Source: Clostridia bacterium (GTDB taxonomy: Bacteria; Bacillota; Clostridia; UBA1381). Taken from it: DNA of 42,797 bases. The number at the start of each line of letters is the position of its first letter. Position 1 is the first letter of the stretch. The DNA lies in NCBI GenBank assembly GCA_900756545.1, contig CAAEKO010000014.1, positions 1 through 42,797 of the forward strand, read 5' to 3'. The notes under the pieces were generated by a model, which worked only from the letters and a program-made list of their open reading frames with translations, had not been told where the DNA came from and did no database searches. Shown piece by piece: positions 34,199-42,784 of this stretch. Position numbers and translations under genes: made by a program.

Positions 34199-35479
34199 AT
34201 GGAAACATTAATTAGGGTGAATTACTTAATCGCGTTTTTATTTACGATTTGTTATCTTTATCAGTACTTTTATATTTGTATAGCGCTGGTAAAAAAGCCG
34301 AAAAATTATTCAGAATTTACATATCATCGGTTCGCCGTAATGATCTCAGCGAGAAATGAACAAAGCGTGATTGCGCAGCTGATTCATAGTATCAAGGCGC
34401 AGAACTATCCGGCGGAGCTTGTGGACGTATATGTTGTGGCGGACAACTGCACAGATGAAACCGCCGCGGTAGCCCGGGAGGCCGGCGCGTATGTATACGA
34501 GCGTTTTGATCAGGAAAAGAGGGGAAAGGGCTACGCCCTGGATTATCTGTTCGATCAGGTGCGGACGAAGAATGCGGATACTCCCTATGACGGATATTTT
34601 ATTTTTGACGCTGACAATCTGCTGGATGAAAATTATATCTATGAGATGAACAAGACGTTTTCAAACGGCTATAAGATTATTACCTGTTATCGGAATTCTA
34701 AGAATTATGGGACAAATTGGATTTCGGCAGGATATTCTCTGTGGTTTTTGCGGGAAGCTAAGTATTTAAATAATGCTCGAATGATTATGAATACCAGTTG
34801 TGCAGTGTCCGGAACAGGGTTTTTGGTCAGTGAAGAAATTGTAGAGCGGAATAACGGCTGGCATTATTTCCTGCTGACTGAGGATATTGAATTTACGATT
34901 GACAGCTGTATTCAAGGCGAGAAAATCGGATACTGCGACAAGGCCGTGATCTATGATGAGCAGCCGGTAACGTTTGCTACCTCCTGGCGGCAGCGTCTGC
35001 GTTGGGCAAAGGGGTATTTGCAGGTATTCCAGCATTATGGGAAAAAGCTGTTTTTGGGTTGTTTTAAGAAAAAGAATTTTTTCTCCTGTGTTGATATGAC
35101 CATGACGATCATGCCGGCGGTTATTCTGTTGATGCTATGCGTGTTGGTTAATATCGGCGCCTTGATTGTAGGGTTGTTCCTGGACAGCAATGTAGAGCTT
35201 TTGGCCAGATATGCGGTTGAAACTGTGCGGAATGCCTATCTGGTATTGCTGGCCGTAGGCGGTATCACTTGCATTACGGAATGGAGCAATATTAATTGTT
35301 CTGCTGTGAAGAAAATATTGTACTTGTTTACTTTTCCGATTTTTCTGTTTACATATATTCCGATTTCATTGGTGGCTTTGTTCAAGAAAATTGAATGGAA
35401 GCCAATTGACCATAACATCAGCATTACGCTGGATGAGATACGGCAGTCAAAGCAGACTAAAGAACCGGCACAGAAATAG
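34199..35479 (+). CDS. Membrane glycosyltransferase family 2 (processive type)
   Basis: One N-terminal membrane helix (about 7-28) precedes a GT-A catalytic domain. The nucleotide-sugar fold shows VMISARNEQ (about 48), VVADNCTDET, the DAD motif in FIFDADNL (about 136-143), the acceptor-side LLTEDIEF (about 227) and QRLRW (about 265), a QxxRW motif. These mark processive GT2 enzymes such as cellulose or hyaluronan synthases. C-terminal membrane helices occupy about 295-395. It probably builds a cell-surface or exopolysaccharide from a UDP-sugar. It stands alone, with its own promoter and terminator, between the glycan locus and the housekeeping cluster. The product cannot be named. Confidence 0.88.
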   Translation: METLIRVNYLIAFLFTICYLYQYFYICIALVKKPKNYSEFTYHRFAVMISARNEQSVIAQLIHSIKAQNYPAELVDVYVVADNCTDETAAVAREAGAYVYERFDQEKRGKGYALDYLFDQVRTKNADTPYDGYFIFDADNLLDENYIYEMNKTFSNGYKIITCYRNSKNYGTNWISAGYSLWFLREAKYLNNARMIMNTSCAVSGTGFLVSEEIVERNNGWHYFLLTEDIEFTIDSCIQGEKIGYCDKAVIYDEQPVTFATSWRQRLRWAKGYLQVFQHYGKKLFLGCFKKKNFFSCVDMTMTIMPAVILLMLCVLVNIGALIVGLFLDSNVELLARYAVETVRNAYLVLLAVGGITCITEWSNINCSAVKKILYLFTFPIFLFTYIPISLVALFKKIEWKPIDHNISITLDEIRQSKQTKEPAQK

Positions 35480-35490
35480 AAATTTTAGAA

Positions 35491-35521
35491 CCGGCATACT
35501 GTTACAGTATGCCGGATTTTT
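35491..35521 (+). terminator. Rho-independent terminator of the glycosyltransferase gene
   Basis: CCGGCATACTG (35491-35501) and CAGTATGCCGG (35505-35515) form a perfect 11-bp stem with a 3-base loop. It is followed by ATTTTTG and lies 12 bases after the stop codon. Confidence 0.92.
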
Positions 35522-35530
35522 GTATCAAGA

Positions 35531-35649
35531 AAACCACGCGATGACTGCGTGGTTTGAATGAGGATACCGCCTGTAAGGTATACGAAAAATCACTTATGCG
35601 GTTGGGTTTTTATAATAACTTTTCAGGAATTTGCTTCCCTGAAAAGTTA
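35531..35649. repeat. Cluster of perfect inverted repeats (candidate structured RNA or mobile repeat)
   Basis: Arms AAACCACGC / GCGTGGTTT (35531-35539, 35547-35555) enclose a 7-base loop. Arms TAACTTTTCAGG / CCTGAAAAGTTA (35616-35627, 35638-35649) enclose 10 bases. Neither has a following T-run. I match this to no riboswitch class that I know. Confidence 0.5.
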
Positions 35650-35755
35650 GAAAATAATTTGATGCACGAGCGCTTTTTTATATAATTCAGGATAAAAAAA
35701 TAAATTTGCCAAAAGGGGTTGATTATTTCGGTAATTTATGGGAAAATATAAGGTA

Positions 35756-35764
35756 TGGTATATT
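35756..35764 (+). promoter_or_regulatory. Extended -10 promoter of the housekeeping cluster
   Basis: TGGTATATT has the TGn extension; only a weak -35 (TTATGG, 35736-35741) is seen. Its TATGGTAT core resembles the -10 region of the glycosyltransferase promoter. It would give a leader of about 115 bases before the start at 35889. Confidence 0.45.
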
Positions 35765-35888
35765 GGGAGTTTAATGTGAAAATTTACGTTAACAAATTGA
35801 ATTGCCTATGCGTTATCTCTGCGCTATGCGGCTAAAACATACAGGGATAGAAAGGCTATGACTATTATTTTAATTTGTGGAGGCGGCC

Positions 35889-37220
35889 ATGCGGAAGGTA
35901 GATACGGAAATTGCATATGTGGAGCCCGGTTCTCCGGCGGATGCCGCCGGGATTCAGGCCGGCGACCGTCTTTTGTCCATTGGCGGCAATGATTTCTACG
36001 ATATTCTGGAATACCGTTATCTCACCGCGGAATATGAGGTAGAACTGGAAATTCAAAAGAAAGATGGTTCCATAGAAAAGCTGATCCTGGAAAACGATTA
36101 TGAAGATTTGGGAATTTCCTTCCAAAGCGGTTTGATTGATCAGCCCCAAAGCTGCCGGAATAAATGTATTTTTTGTTTTATAGACCAGCTTCCCAAGGGA
36201 ATGCGGGAAACGGTATATTTTAAAGACGACGATACACGGCTTTCCTTTTTGCAGGGGAATTATGTGACGCTGACGAATATGAATGATGAGGAAATCGACC
36301 GGATGATTCGGATGCGGATATCCCCAATTAATATTTCCGTACACACTACAAACCCGGAACTGCGGAAGGTTATGCTGAACAATAAAAATGCGGGCAGGGT
36401 GTATGAGATTATGGGAAAGTTTGCCGCTAATGGGATTTACATGAACTGTCAGATCGTTCTTTGCCCGGGATATAACGATGGGAAGGAGTTGGACAGGACG
36501 ATTGCCGACATTGCGGCGCTCAGCCCTTTTGTAGAAAGCTTGTCGGTGGTTCCTGTAGGTCTGACACGCTACCGGGAAAACCTGTGCAAGCTCCAGTCTT
36601 TTGACCAGGACGCCTCAGCGGCGGTGATCCGCCAGGTTAGCGCATGGCAGGAAAAGCTTTTACAGGAAATTGGAACTCGGCTGGTGTATCTATCCGATGA
36701 ATTCTATCTGAACGCAGATGTGCCAATGCCGCCGGCGGAGGCCTACGAGGGGTTTCCACAGCTGGAAAACGGCGTAGGGCTTACGGCCAGCATGGCGGAG
36801 GAATTTGACGCCGGCATTGTCCTAATACGTCCGGCCAGGCGTCAAAGGCGCGTTATGGTGGCAACAGGCCAGCTTGCGGAGGCATTTATTGTCGGTCTGG
36901 CAGCCCGGATTGAGGAAAAAGCGCCTGGCGTCCATGTGGCAGTATATGCGGTACGGAATGATTTCTTTGGCGGCGGAGTAAACGTGGCGGGGCTTGTCAC
37001 TGGGGGCGACCTGATCCGACAGCTGCGGGATAAGCCAAAAGCTGACCGGCTGCTGATCCCGGCGTCCATGCTCCGCGATGGGGAGGACGTCTTTCTGGAC
37101 GACGTGACTCTAACAGAGGCAGAGCAGGCTTTACAGATGAAAATAGAAACCGTATCCAACGACGGTTATGAATTTATAGAAAAAGTGCTTGGGGAGGAGC
37201 TGGATTTTTCGCTCCTGTAA
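35889..37220 (+). CDS. PDZ / radical SAM DUF512 protein
   Basis: An N-terminal PDZ-like domain (about 1-65; EPGSPADAAGIQAGD) is followed by a radical-SAM-type cluster motif CRNKCIFCF (CxxxCxxC, near residue 95) and IDQLPKGMRETVYFKDDD, which is diagnostic of the DUF512 family. The C-terminal DUF512 part ends the protein at 443 residues. The ATG at 35889 has GGAGG (35879-35883) at correct spacing; the in-frame GTG at 35877 does not. The family has no firm function. It is commonly found next to der in Clostridia, as here, 20 bases upstream, and a link with ribosome maturation or membrane lipid synthesis has only synteny behind it. Confidence 0.9.
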   Translation: MRKVDTEIAYVEPGSPADAAGIQAGDRLLSIGGNDFYDILEYRYLTAEYEVELEIQKKDGSIEKLILENDYEDLGISFQSGLIDQPQSCRNKCIFCFIDQLPKGMRETVYFKDDDTRLSFLQGNYVTLTNMNDEEIDRMIRMRISPINISVHTTNPELRKVMLNNKNAGRVYEIMGKFAANGIYMNCQIVLCPGYNDGKELDRTIADIAALSPFVESLSVVPVGLTRYRENLCKLQSFDQDASAAVIRQVSAWQEKLLQEIGTRLVYLSDEFYLNADVPMPPAEAYEGFPQLENGVGLTASMAEEFDAGIVLIRPARRQRRVMVATGQLAEAFIVGLAARIEEKAPGVHVAVYAVRNDFFGGGVNVAGLVTGGDLIRQLRDKPKADRLLIPASMLRDGEDVFLDDVTLTEAEQALQMKIETVSNDGYEFIEKVLGEELDFSLL

Positions 37221-37240
37221 GCGCGGAAACGGAGAACGAA

Positions 37241-38563
37241 ATGAAACCATTTGTGGCAATCGTAGGCCGGCCGAATGTCGGCAAATCAACGCTGTTCAAC
37301 AAAATCTCAGGACAGCGCATCAGCATTATTGAGGATACGCCGGGGGTGACCCGGGACAGGATCTATGCGGACGCAAGCTGGCTTGACAAGCATTTTACGC
37401 TAATCGATACCGGCGGCATCGAGCCGCAGAGCAAGGACGAGATCCTTGTCCAGATGCGCAGGCAGGCTGAGCTGGCTATTGAGATGGCGGACGTGGTGAT
37501 CCTGATGGTGAACGTGCGGGACGGCGTTACTGCCAACGACCAGGATGTGGCGGCAATGCTGCTAAAGGCGAAGAAAAAAATTGTTCTTGCTGTCAACAAA
37601 GTAGACAATATCGGGGATCTGCCTATGGAGTTTTATGAATTTTACAATCTTGGGCTAGGTGATCCGGTTGCGGTATCCTCTACCCATGGGTTAGGCGTGG
37701 GCGATCTTCTAGACGAGGTTTGCGCGCAGTTTCCGGAGGACGCGGAGACGGAAGAAGACGCGGAAGAAATCAAGGTTGCCGTCATCGGCAGACCCAATGC
37801 CGGGAAATCCTCTCTGATCAATAAGATCCTTGGTGAGGAGCGGGTCATCGTTTCCAACATTGCCGGTACGACCCGGGATGCCATTGATTCCCGATTTGAA
37901 AAAAACGGGGATAAATACCTGTTTATTGACACTGCGGGTATGCGGAAACGGAAGAAAATCGAAAATGAAAGCGTGGAACGGTACAGCGTCGTGCGTTCTC
38001 TGGCCGCTGTAGACAGAAGCGATGTGTGTGTAATCATGCTGGACGCCGGCGAAGGCATCACTGAGCAGGACACGAAAATAGCTGGATATGCCCATGAACA
38101 GGGTAAGGCCTGTATCATTGCGGTGAACAAATGGGACAGCGTAGAAAAGGACGACAAGACCATGAAAGCTTTCCGGGAGCGTGTCCAGGAGGAATTTGCG
38201 TACATGGCTTATGCAAAAATTGTGTTCATTTCGGCCCTGACAGGCCAGCGGGTAGATAAGCTTTTTAAGGAGATCAAGCTTGTGAACGAACAGCACAAGC
38301 GCCGGATCACTACCGGGATGCTTAACGACGTCCTGAACGAGGCGACAGCCAAGCAGCAGCCGCCCTCCGACAAGGGTAAGCGGCTAAAAATCTACTACGG
38401 AACACAGGCCTCTATAGCGCCGCCGACTTTTGTGCTGTTTGTCAACTCGGCAGATTTGTTCCACTACTCCTATCTGCGGTTCATTGAAAACCAGCTTCGG
38501 CAGGCATTCGGGTTTGAGGGTACGCCTATCCGCTTTATTATACGAGAAAAGAAAAAAGACTGA
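37241..38563 (+). CDS. der: Ribosome-associated GTPase Der (EngA)
   Basis: Tandem GTPase domains are unmistakable. The first has GRPNVGKST (P-loop), DTGG and NKVD. The second has GRPNAGKSS, DTAGMRKR and NKWD. A C-terminal KH-like domain follows (about 355-440; KIYYGTQASIAPPTFVLFVN). The 440-residue length is normal. Der is an essential factor in 50S subunit assembly and acts in the cytoplasm on 23S rRNA. It is flanked by the DUF512 gene and plsY with gaps of 20 and 12 bases, an arrangement common in Clostridia. Confidence 0.98.
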   Translation: MKPFVAIVGRPNVGKSTLFNKISGQRISIIEDTPGVTRDRIYADASWLDKHFTLIDTGGIEPQSKDEILVQMRRQAELAIEMADVVILMVNVRDGVTANDQDVAAMLLKAKKKIVLAVNKVDNIGDLPMEFYEFYNLGLGDPVAVSSTHGLGVGDLLDEVCAQFPEDAETEEDAEEIKVAVIGRPNAGKSSLINKILGEERVIVSNIAGTTRDAIDSRFEKNGDKYLFIDTAGMRKRKKIENESVERYSVVRSLAAVDRSDVCVIMLDAGEGITEQDTKIAGYAHEQGKACIIAVNKWDSVEKDDKTMKAFRERVQEEFAYMAYAKIVFISALTGQRVDKLFKEIKLVNEQHKRRITTGMLNDVLNEATAKQQPPSDKGKRLKIYYGTQASIAPPTFVLFVNSADLFHYSYLRFIENQLRQAFGFEGTPIRFIIREKKKD

Positions 38564-38575
38564 GGAGGATAAACC

Positions 38576-39265
38576 ATGCTTTATATATTGCTGATATTGG
38601 TTGCCATTGCGGCATATCTTCTTGGAAGCGTCTCCAGTTCCATTCTGATTTCCCGGCATATGACGGGGAAGGATATCCGGGATGAAGGCTCTGGCAACGC
38701 TGGGACCACTAACATGCTCAGGGTTCACGGGAAAAAGGCGGCCGCTATGACGCTTTTATTTGATGTGGGCAAGGGGATTGTGGCAGTTCTGCTGGCTATG
38801 ATCGCGGACTGGACAGCATCGAAATTTATTGACCGGGCGTCCCTGTCTCATTTTGAAAATGTATTTCTTGTTGGAAATCTGAAATATATTGCCGGATTTT
38901 TTGCGGTATTAGGGCATGACTTCCCTATTTTCTTCGGATTCCGGGGCGGGAAGGGCGTTGCCACCAGCCTGGGTGTAATGCTGATTTTTGACTGGCGAAT
39001 CGGTCTGATTGTAGCAGTGGTCTCTATTTTGATTATGGTGATCTCCCGGTATGTTTCCCTCGGTTCTGTAGCTGGAGGGATCGTGTACCCGGCGGCTTTG
39101 GCGGCATTTATGGCTGGCAGTGGCAGTTGGAATGGAACATATCTGACGGTTTCGATCCTTTTGGGTATTTTAGTGATCGTTAAGCATCATGCCAATATTC
39201 GGCGGCTGCTCAGCGGCACGGAAAACAAACTTTTTTCTAAAAAGAATAAAGCAGAAAATCAGTGA
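38576..39265 (+). CDS. plsY: Glycerol-3-phosphate acyltransferase PlsY
   Basis: This is a polytopic membrane protein with the PlsY motifs GSVSSSILISR (motif 1 region), GSGNAGTTNMLR (motif 2) and GHDFPIFFGFRGGKGVATSLG (motif 3). It transfers the acyl group from acyl-phosphate to glycerol-3-phosphate, the first step of phospholipid synthesis. Its length of 229 residues is slightly above the usual ~200 because of an insertion of about 20 residues near 70-95 and a short basic tail. AGGAGG lies just before the ATG. gpsA, which supplies its substrate, follows directly. Confidence 0.97.
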   Translation: MLYILLILVAIAAYLLGSVSSSILISRHMTGKDIRDEGSGNAGTTNMLRVHGKKAAAMTLLFDVGKGIVAVLLAMIADWTASKFIDRASLSHFENVFLVGNLKYIAGFFAVLGHDFPIFFGFRGGKGVATSLGVMLIFDWRIGLIVAVVSILIMVISRYVSLGSVAGGIVYPAALAAFMAGSGSWNGTYLTVSILLGILVIVKHHANIRRLLSGTENKLFSKKNKAENQ

Positions 39266-39275
39266 GGTGCAAAAT

Positions 39276-40268
39276 ATGAAAATTGCTGTAATCGGATCAG
39301 GCGGTTGGGGAACCGCTATTGCCATCCTTCTGGCGAAAAAGGGAAATGAGGTGTATTTATGGAGCTGGCAGCGGGCGGAGGCAGAGAGGCTGGCGGCTGA
39401 TCGGGAAAACAAGGAATTCCTGCCGGGCAAGCCGTTTCCAGATAAAATCGTTTGTTCCCATGACATGCAGGCCTGTGTGGATGGGGCAGAGTTGGTCGTG
39501 ACAGCTGTACCCAGCCCGGCTACCCGAACAACGGCAAAACAGCTTTCGGCATATATCCGGGCGAAACAGCCGGTTTTGAACATTTCTAAGGGGTTGGAGG
39601 ACGGCAGCCTTCTGCGGCTTTCACAGGTTTACCGGGCTGAAATACCAAAGGTACGGGTTGCGGTGATGAGCGGGCCGTCCCATGCGGAAGAGGTAAGCAT
39701 CGGTCTGCCTACGACAAACGTTGTCGCTTCTGACGATGGTGAGCTTACGCATTTTATTCAGAATATTTTTATGGACCCAGTGTTCCGAGTATATACAGGC
39801 CGGGACATGACCGGCGTGGAGCTGGGCGGCGCACTGAAAAACGTGATTGCTCTATGCGCCGGGATTTCCGATGGATTAGGCTACGGCGACAATACTAAAG
39901 CTGCACTGATGACCCGGGGGCTTGCGGAAATTACCCGACTGGGCATTGCTATGGGCGCGGAGCCGGAAACGTTTGCGGGGCTTTCGGGCGTGGGCGACTT
40001 GATTGTGACCTGTACGAGCCGCCATTCCCGGAACCGCTCGGCAGGCGTCTTGCTGGGGCAGGGGAAAAGCTTAAAAGAAACTCTGGAAGAGGTGCATATG
40101 GTAGTTGAAGGCGTAAATACGGCGCGTGCCGCATATGATTTAAGCAGGGAGTATCATGTGGAGATGCCCATTGTCAATGAAGCGTATCAAATCCTGTTTG
40201 AAGGCAAGTCTGCGGAGGAGGCAGTCAATGGCCTGATGACCCGGGATAAGCGCATGGAAAACAGATAG
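39276..40268 (+). CDS. gpsA: Glycerol-3-phosphate dehydrogenase [NAD(P)+]
   Basis: The Rossmann dinucleotide motif GSGGWGTA lies at residues 7-14. The catalytic-domain phrases SGPSHAEEV, LKNVIALCAGISDGLGYGDN (catalytic Lys) and LSGVGDLIVTCTS are complete. It reduces dihydroxyacetone phosphate to sn-glycerol-3-phosphate for PlsY. The ATG at 39276, with GAGGTG just upstream, gives 330 residues, the normal length. The frame is open back into plsY, but an earlier start would break the N-terminal beta strand. Confidence 0.98.
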   Translation: MKIAVIGSGGWGTAIAILLAKKGNEVYLWSWQRAEAERLAADRENKEFLPGKPFPDKIVCSHDMQACVDGAELVVTAVPSPATRTTAKQLSAYIRAKQPVLNISKGLEDGSLLRLSQVYRAEIPKVRVAVMSGPSHAEEVSIGLPTTNVVASDDGELTHFIQNIFMDPVFRVYTGRDMTGVELGGALKNVIALCAGISDGLGYGDNTKAALMTRGLAEITRLGIAMGAEPETFAGLSGVGDLIVTCTSRHSRNRSAGVLLGQGKSLKETLEEVHMVVEGVNTARAAYDLSREYHVEMPIVNEAYQILFEGKSAEEAVNGLMTRDKRMENR

Positions 40269-40286
40269 AGGAAAGGAATGTTGAAA

Positions 40287-40859
40287 ATGAAAAAGATTTT
40301 TGGATTGCTGTTGGTTTTGGTTCTTGGTCTGACTGCCGGCTGTGACGGCGTTAAGCTGGGAGAAAAGAAAGAGGAGACACCATTTGAAATTGACAAGGCG
40401 CGGCAGATCGTGGAGCTGATTGAAAAGCCGGTGCTGGAGCTGTCGCAGATGGAGAAGATCGCTAAGCCCGATTATGGCAGAATGCTGCAGAGGCTGGAGC
40501 CGGTTTTGGGGGATGAGGGGGATGAAGTTTTAGACCCTTTCTTCAATGAAGATGAGCTTGATCGGGCGACCACTGAAGATGTTGCCGTGCGCCAGGATGT
40601 ATACTATCCTACGATTTATCACGATGGAATCGAAATTGCCGAGGCGAAAATCGTGAAAACAACAAAGAATGACGGCGCGGTAGAGGAAGAGCTGGTTATC
40701 CGGGAAAGCTACAGCGGTGATAATAAAAAATTAAAAAAATTTTGGCGGGAATATATTTATGACGTGAAAAACGGGAATTACGTGTTTGATGACTTTGAAG
40801 GTAAGCTGCATTATCAAGGTGCGGAATATCAAGAACTGAAAACATTCTTAAAGCAATAA
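40287..40859 (+). CDS. Small lipoprotein of unknown function
   Basis: A lipoprotein signal of about 19 residues ends in a LTAGC lipobox; the mature part is about 170 residues, acidic and hydrophilic, and contains no domain I recognise. The ATG at 40278 directly abuts AAAGGA, so the ATG at 40287 is preferred (190 residues). It is embedded in the der-plsY-gpsA-mntP run with a gap of 18 bases before and 15 after. It should be tethered to the outer face of the membrane. Its placement after lipid-synthesis genes may be accidental. Confidence 0.8.
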   Translation: MKKIFGLLLVLVLGLTAGCDGVKLGEKKEETPFEIDKARQIVELIEKPVLELSQMEKIAKPDYGRMLQRLEPVLGDEGDEVLDPFFNEDELDRATTEDVAVRQDVYYPTIYHDGIEIAEAKIVKTTKNDGAVEEELVIRESYSGDNKKLKKFWREYIYDVKNGNYVFDDFEGKLHYQGAEYQELKTFLKQ

Positions 40860-40874
40860 CCGGGAGGGATCCGC

Positions 40875-41438
40875 ATGGATTTTGTGACATTATTATTGAT
40901 TGCCATAGGATTGGCCATGGACGCATTTTCTGTGGCCGTCACGGACGGTATTGTCCTGAAAAAGGTCACGCCCGCAAAGGCGATGAAGGTGGGCGTGTTC
41001 TTTGGCGGATTCCAGTTTGTGATGCCCTGCATAGGCTGGGCGCTGGGCAGTGCGTTTGCCCGGTATATCGAAAGCTGCGACCACTGGATCGCCTTTATCC
41101 TGCTGGCGTTTATCGGCGGAAAAATGCTTTTTGAAGCTCTGGGGAAAAAAGAAGACGAGGTAGAGGTCAGAAACCCGCTGGATAGCAAGGTTCTGACGCT
41201 TTTGGCGATAGCTACCAGTATTGATGCGCTGGCGGTAGGTGTAACCTTTGCCACGATGAATGTTTCGGTTTTATATGCCTCGGGTGTGATTGGGATTGTG
41301 GCGTTTTTGTTTTCCTTTGCAGGAATTTGCATAGGAAACAAATTTGGCGATTTATTTGGAAATAAGGCAGAAATTGCGGGCGGCGCCGTATTGATTTTGA
41401 TTGGCATAAAGATTTTGATTGAGCATTTGTTTTTTTAA
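40875..41438 (+). CDS. mntP: Manganese efflux pump MntP
   Basis: The 187-residue protein has six hydrophobic helices in two related halves. It contains the MntP signatures AIGLAMDAFSVAV (conserved Asp) and ATSIDALAVGVTFA in the second half, plus a G(K)MLFE(A) segment. It exports Mn2+ across the cytoplasmic membrane. GGGAGG precedes the ATG. It is in mid-operon, and no yybP-ykoY manganese riboswitch is visible immediately upstream, so metal control, if any, must act elsewhere. Confidence 0.95.
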   Translation: MDFVTLLLIAIGLAMDAFSVAVTDGIVLKKVTPAKAMKVGVFFGGFQFVMPCIGWALGSAFARYIESCDHWIAFILLAFIGGKMLFEALGKKEDEVEVRNPLDSKVLTLLAIATSIDALAVGVTFATMNVSVLYASGVIGIVAFLFSFAGICIGNKFGDLFGNKAEIAGGAVLILIGIKILIEHLFF

Positions 41439-41453
41439 TTGGGAGAGATACGC

Positions 41454-42476
41454 ATGAAAAAAGTTCTGATTGGCATGAGCGGCGGGGTAGACAGTTCTGT
41501 TGCCGCGGCGCTTTTAAAGGAGCAGGGGTATCAGGTGACCGGCGCTACCATGCGGTTATGGCCGGACGGCGGTAAAGCCGCGGCGGACGCCCGGCGGGTC
41601 TGTGAAAAAATCGGTATAGCGTTTTATGAACTGGACTTTGAGGCTTTGTTCCGGGAAAAAGTGGTCAATTATTTTACGAAAACCTATTTGGACGCGAAAA
41701 CGCCGAATCCCTGTATTGTCTGCAATAAATACCTGAAATTCGGCGCTATGCTGGATCAAGCCCTGGAAATGGGAATGGATTATATCGCTACTGGCCACTA
41801 TGCCCGAATTGAGGAGCAAGGCGGAAAATACTGGCTCCGGGCCAGCCTTGCTCAGAGAAAGGATCAAAGCTACTTTCTATATAATTTCACCCAGGAGCAG
41901 CTTGCGCATACCCTAATGCCGCTGGGTGGATACGATAAGGATTGGGTGCGCCGGAAAGCGGCGGAGCTGGAACTGCCGGTGGCGCAGAAACCGGACAGCA
42001 TGGACATATGTTTTGTGGAAAACGGCGATTACGCAAAATTCATCATGGATCAGACCGGAATCATTCCTGAGCCTGGCGACGTACTAGATATGTCGGGAAA
42101 TAAAATCGGAACCCACAAGGGCCTATTATGCTATACGATTGGCCAGCGGAAGGGAATCGGGGCATATGGAAGGCCGATGTTTGTCATGCGGATGAATCCG
42201 TCGGAAAATACGGTGATTCTGGGAGAACAGGGAATGGAGTTCTTTCCGTCTTTGACTGCGAGCCAGGTGCATTTTATTTCCGGTGAATTTCCTCAAGAGC
42301 CTATGCGGGTACAGGCAAAGGTCCGCTACCAGGCCCAGCCGGAAGATGCAACGCTTTATCCTCAGGGGGATAAGGTGCGGCTGGAATTTAAAGAGCCTCA
42401 GCGTGCTGTGACGCCGGGGCAGTCGGTGGTTTTTTATGACGGCGAATATGTACTGGGCGGGGGAATCGTAGAATAG
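41454..42476 (+). CDS. mnmA: tRNA-specific 2-thiouridylase MnmA
   Basis: The PP-loop SGGVDSS lies at the N-terminus. The first catalytic Cys is in NPCIVCNK and the second in DSMDICFVENGDY; GHYARI and KDQSYFLY are further family phrases. It thiolates U34 of tRNA-Lys, -Glu and -Gln. The ATG at 41454 follows GGGAGAG. At 340 residues it is slightly shorter than the ~360 typical, with a trimmed region after MRLWP. The gap to mntP is 15 bases, and a terminator hairpin follows the stop. Confidence 0.97.
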   Translation: MKKVLIGMSGGVDSSVAAALLKEQGYQVTGATMRLWPDGGKAAADARRVCEKIGIAFYELDFEALFREKVVNYFTKTYLDAKTPNPCIVCNKYLKFGAMLDQALEMGMDYIATGHYARIEEQGGKYWLRASLAQRKDQSYFLYNFTQEQLAHTLMPLGGYDKDWVRRKAAELELPVAQKPDSMDICFVENGDYAKFIMDQTGIIPEPGDVLDMSGNKIGTHKGLLCYTIGQRKGIGAYGRPMFVMRMNPSENTVILGEQGMEFFPSLTASQVHFISGEFPQEPMRVQAKVRYQAQPEDATLYPQGDKVRLEFKEPQRAVTPGQSVVFYDGEYVLGGGIVE

Positions 42477-42480
42477 AAAT

Positions 42481-42510
42481 AAGCGCGGTGTTTGACATTG
42501 CGCTTTTTTT
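42481..42510 (+). terminator. Rho-independent terminator after mnmA
   Basis: Arms 42481-42491 and 42495-42505 pair over 11 bp (two G-U pairs) with a TTG loop, and a run of Ts reaches 42510. It ends just 4 bases before the GGAGG of gatC, so it may attenuate rather than fully separate the two. Confidence 0.8.
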
Positions 42511-42526
42511 GTAAAGGAGGAGGATT

Positions 42527-42772
42527 ATGGCGGACATAGAACTAATGCGGCATTTGGCGGCGCTGTCCAATATCCGGTTTACAGAAGCGGAGTTAGCGGA
42601 GATGGCTGTTGAGATGGCGGATATCATTGCCTTGATGGCACAGGTCAAGAATGTAGAGAAATTGCCGCCTTACCGGCAGGAGACGGTGCAGTATGAGGAG
42701 CTGCGCAGTGACATATCGGTACAGCGAGAAAGCGCGGCACAGGAATTTATCGTGCCGAAAATCTTAGGATAA
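42527..42772 (+). CDS. gatC: Asp/Glu-tRNA amidotransferase subunit C
   Basis: A small 81-residue protein with the GatC pattern: an LMRHLAALSNIRFTEAEL opening, then a helical MADIIALMAQVKNVE and a C-terminal strand ending IVPKILG (GatC usually ends in V/P.V). It is shorter than the usual ~95 residues, with a trimmed middle (the part that often reads DGVEPT is here EKLPPY). GatC stabilises the GatA-GatB complex that makes Asn-tRNA and Gln-tRNA. AAAGGAGGAGG precedes the ATG. No promoter is visible between the mnmA terminator and this gene, so read-through or an unseen promoter is implied. Confidence 0.88.
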   Translation: MADIELMRHLAALSNIRFTEAELAEMAVEMADIIALMAQVKNVEKLPPYRQETVQYEELRSDISVQRESAAQEFIVPKILG

Positions 42773-42784
42773 GGGGCTGGAGGG

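Larger units (their letters stand above)
35480..35888. other. 409-bp gene-free region with hairpin cluster and promoter
   Basis: After the terminator the region contains a perfect 9-bp hairpin (35531-35555), a short ATACC/GGTAT hairpin (35564-35581) that competes with an ACCGC/GCGGT pairing (35566-35602), and a perfect 12-bp hairpin (35616-35649). Then comes an A/T-rich stretch with the promoter for the next operon. No open reading frame looks real. The hairpin block could be a structured RNA or a short dispersed repeat. Confidence 0.55.

Noticed and set aside
34199..35479. Glycosyltransferase 2 as part of the glycan degradation locus
   Set aside because: It has its own promoter and terminator and a synthetic rather than degradative role. 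Only its proximity suggests a link.
37642..38296. Long minus-strand reading frames opposite der
   Set aside because: They are shadows of a highly conserved gene, with no ribosome sites and no recognisable products.
42492..42497. TTGACA within the mnmA terminator as a -35 for gatC
   Set aside because: No -10 sequence lies 16-18 bases downstream, where the gatC ribosome site is found instead.
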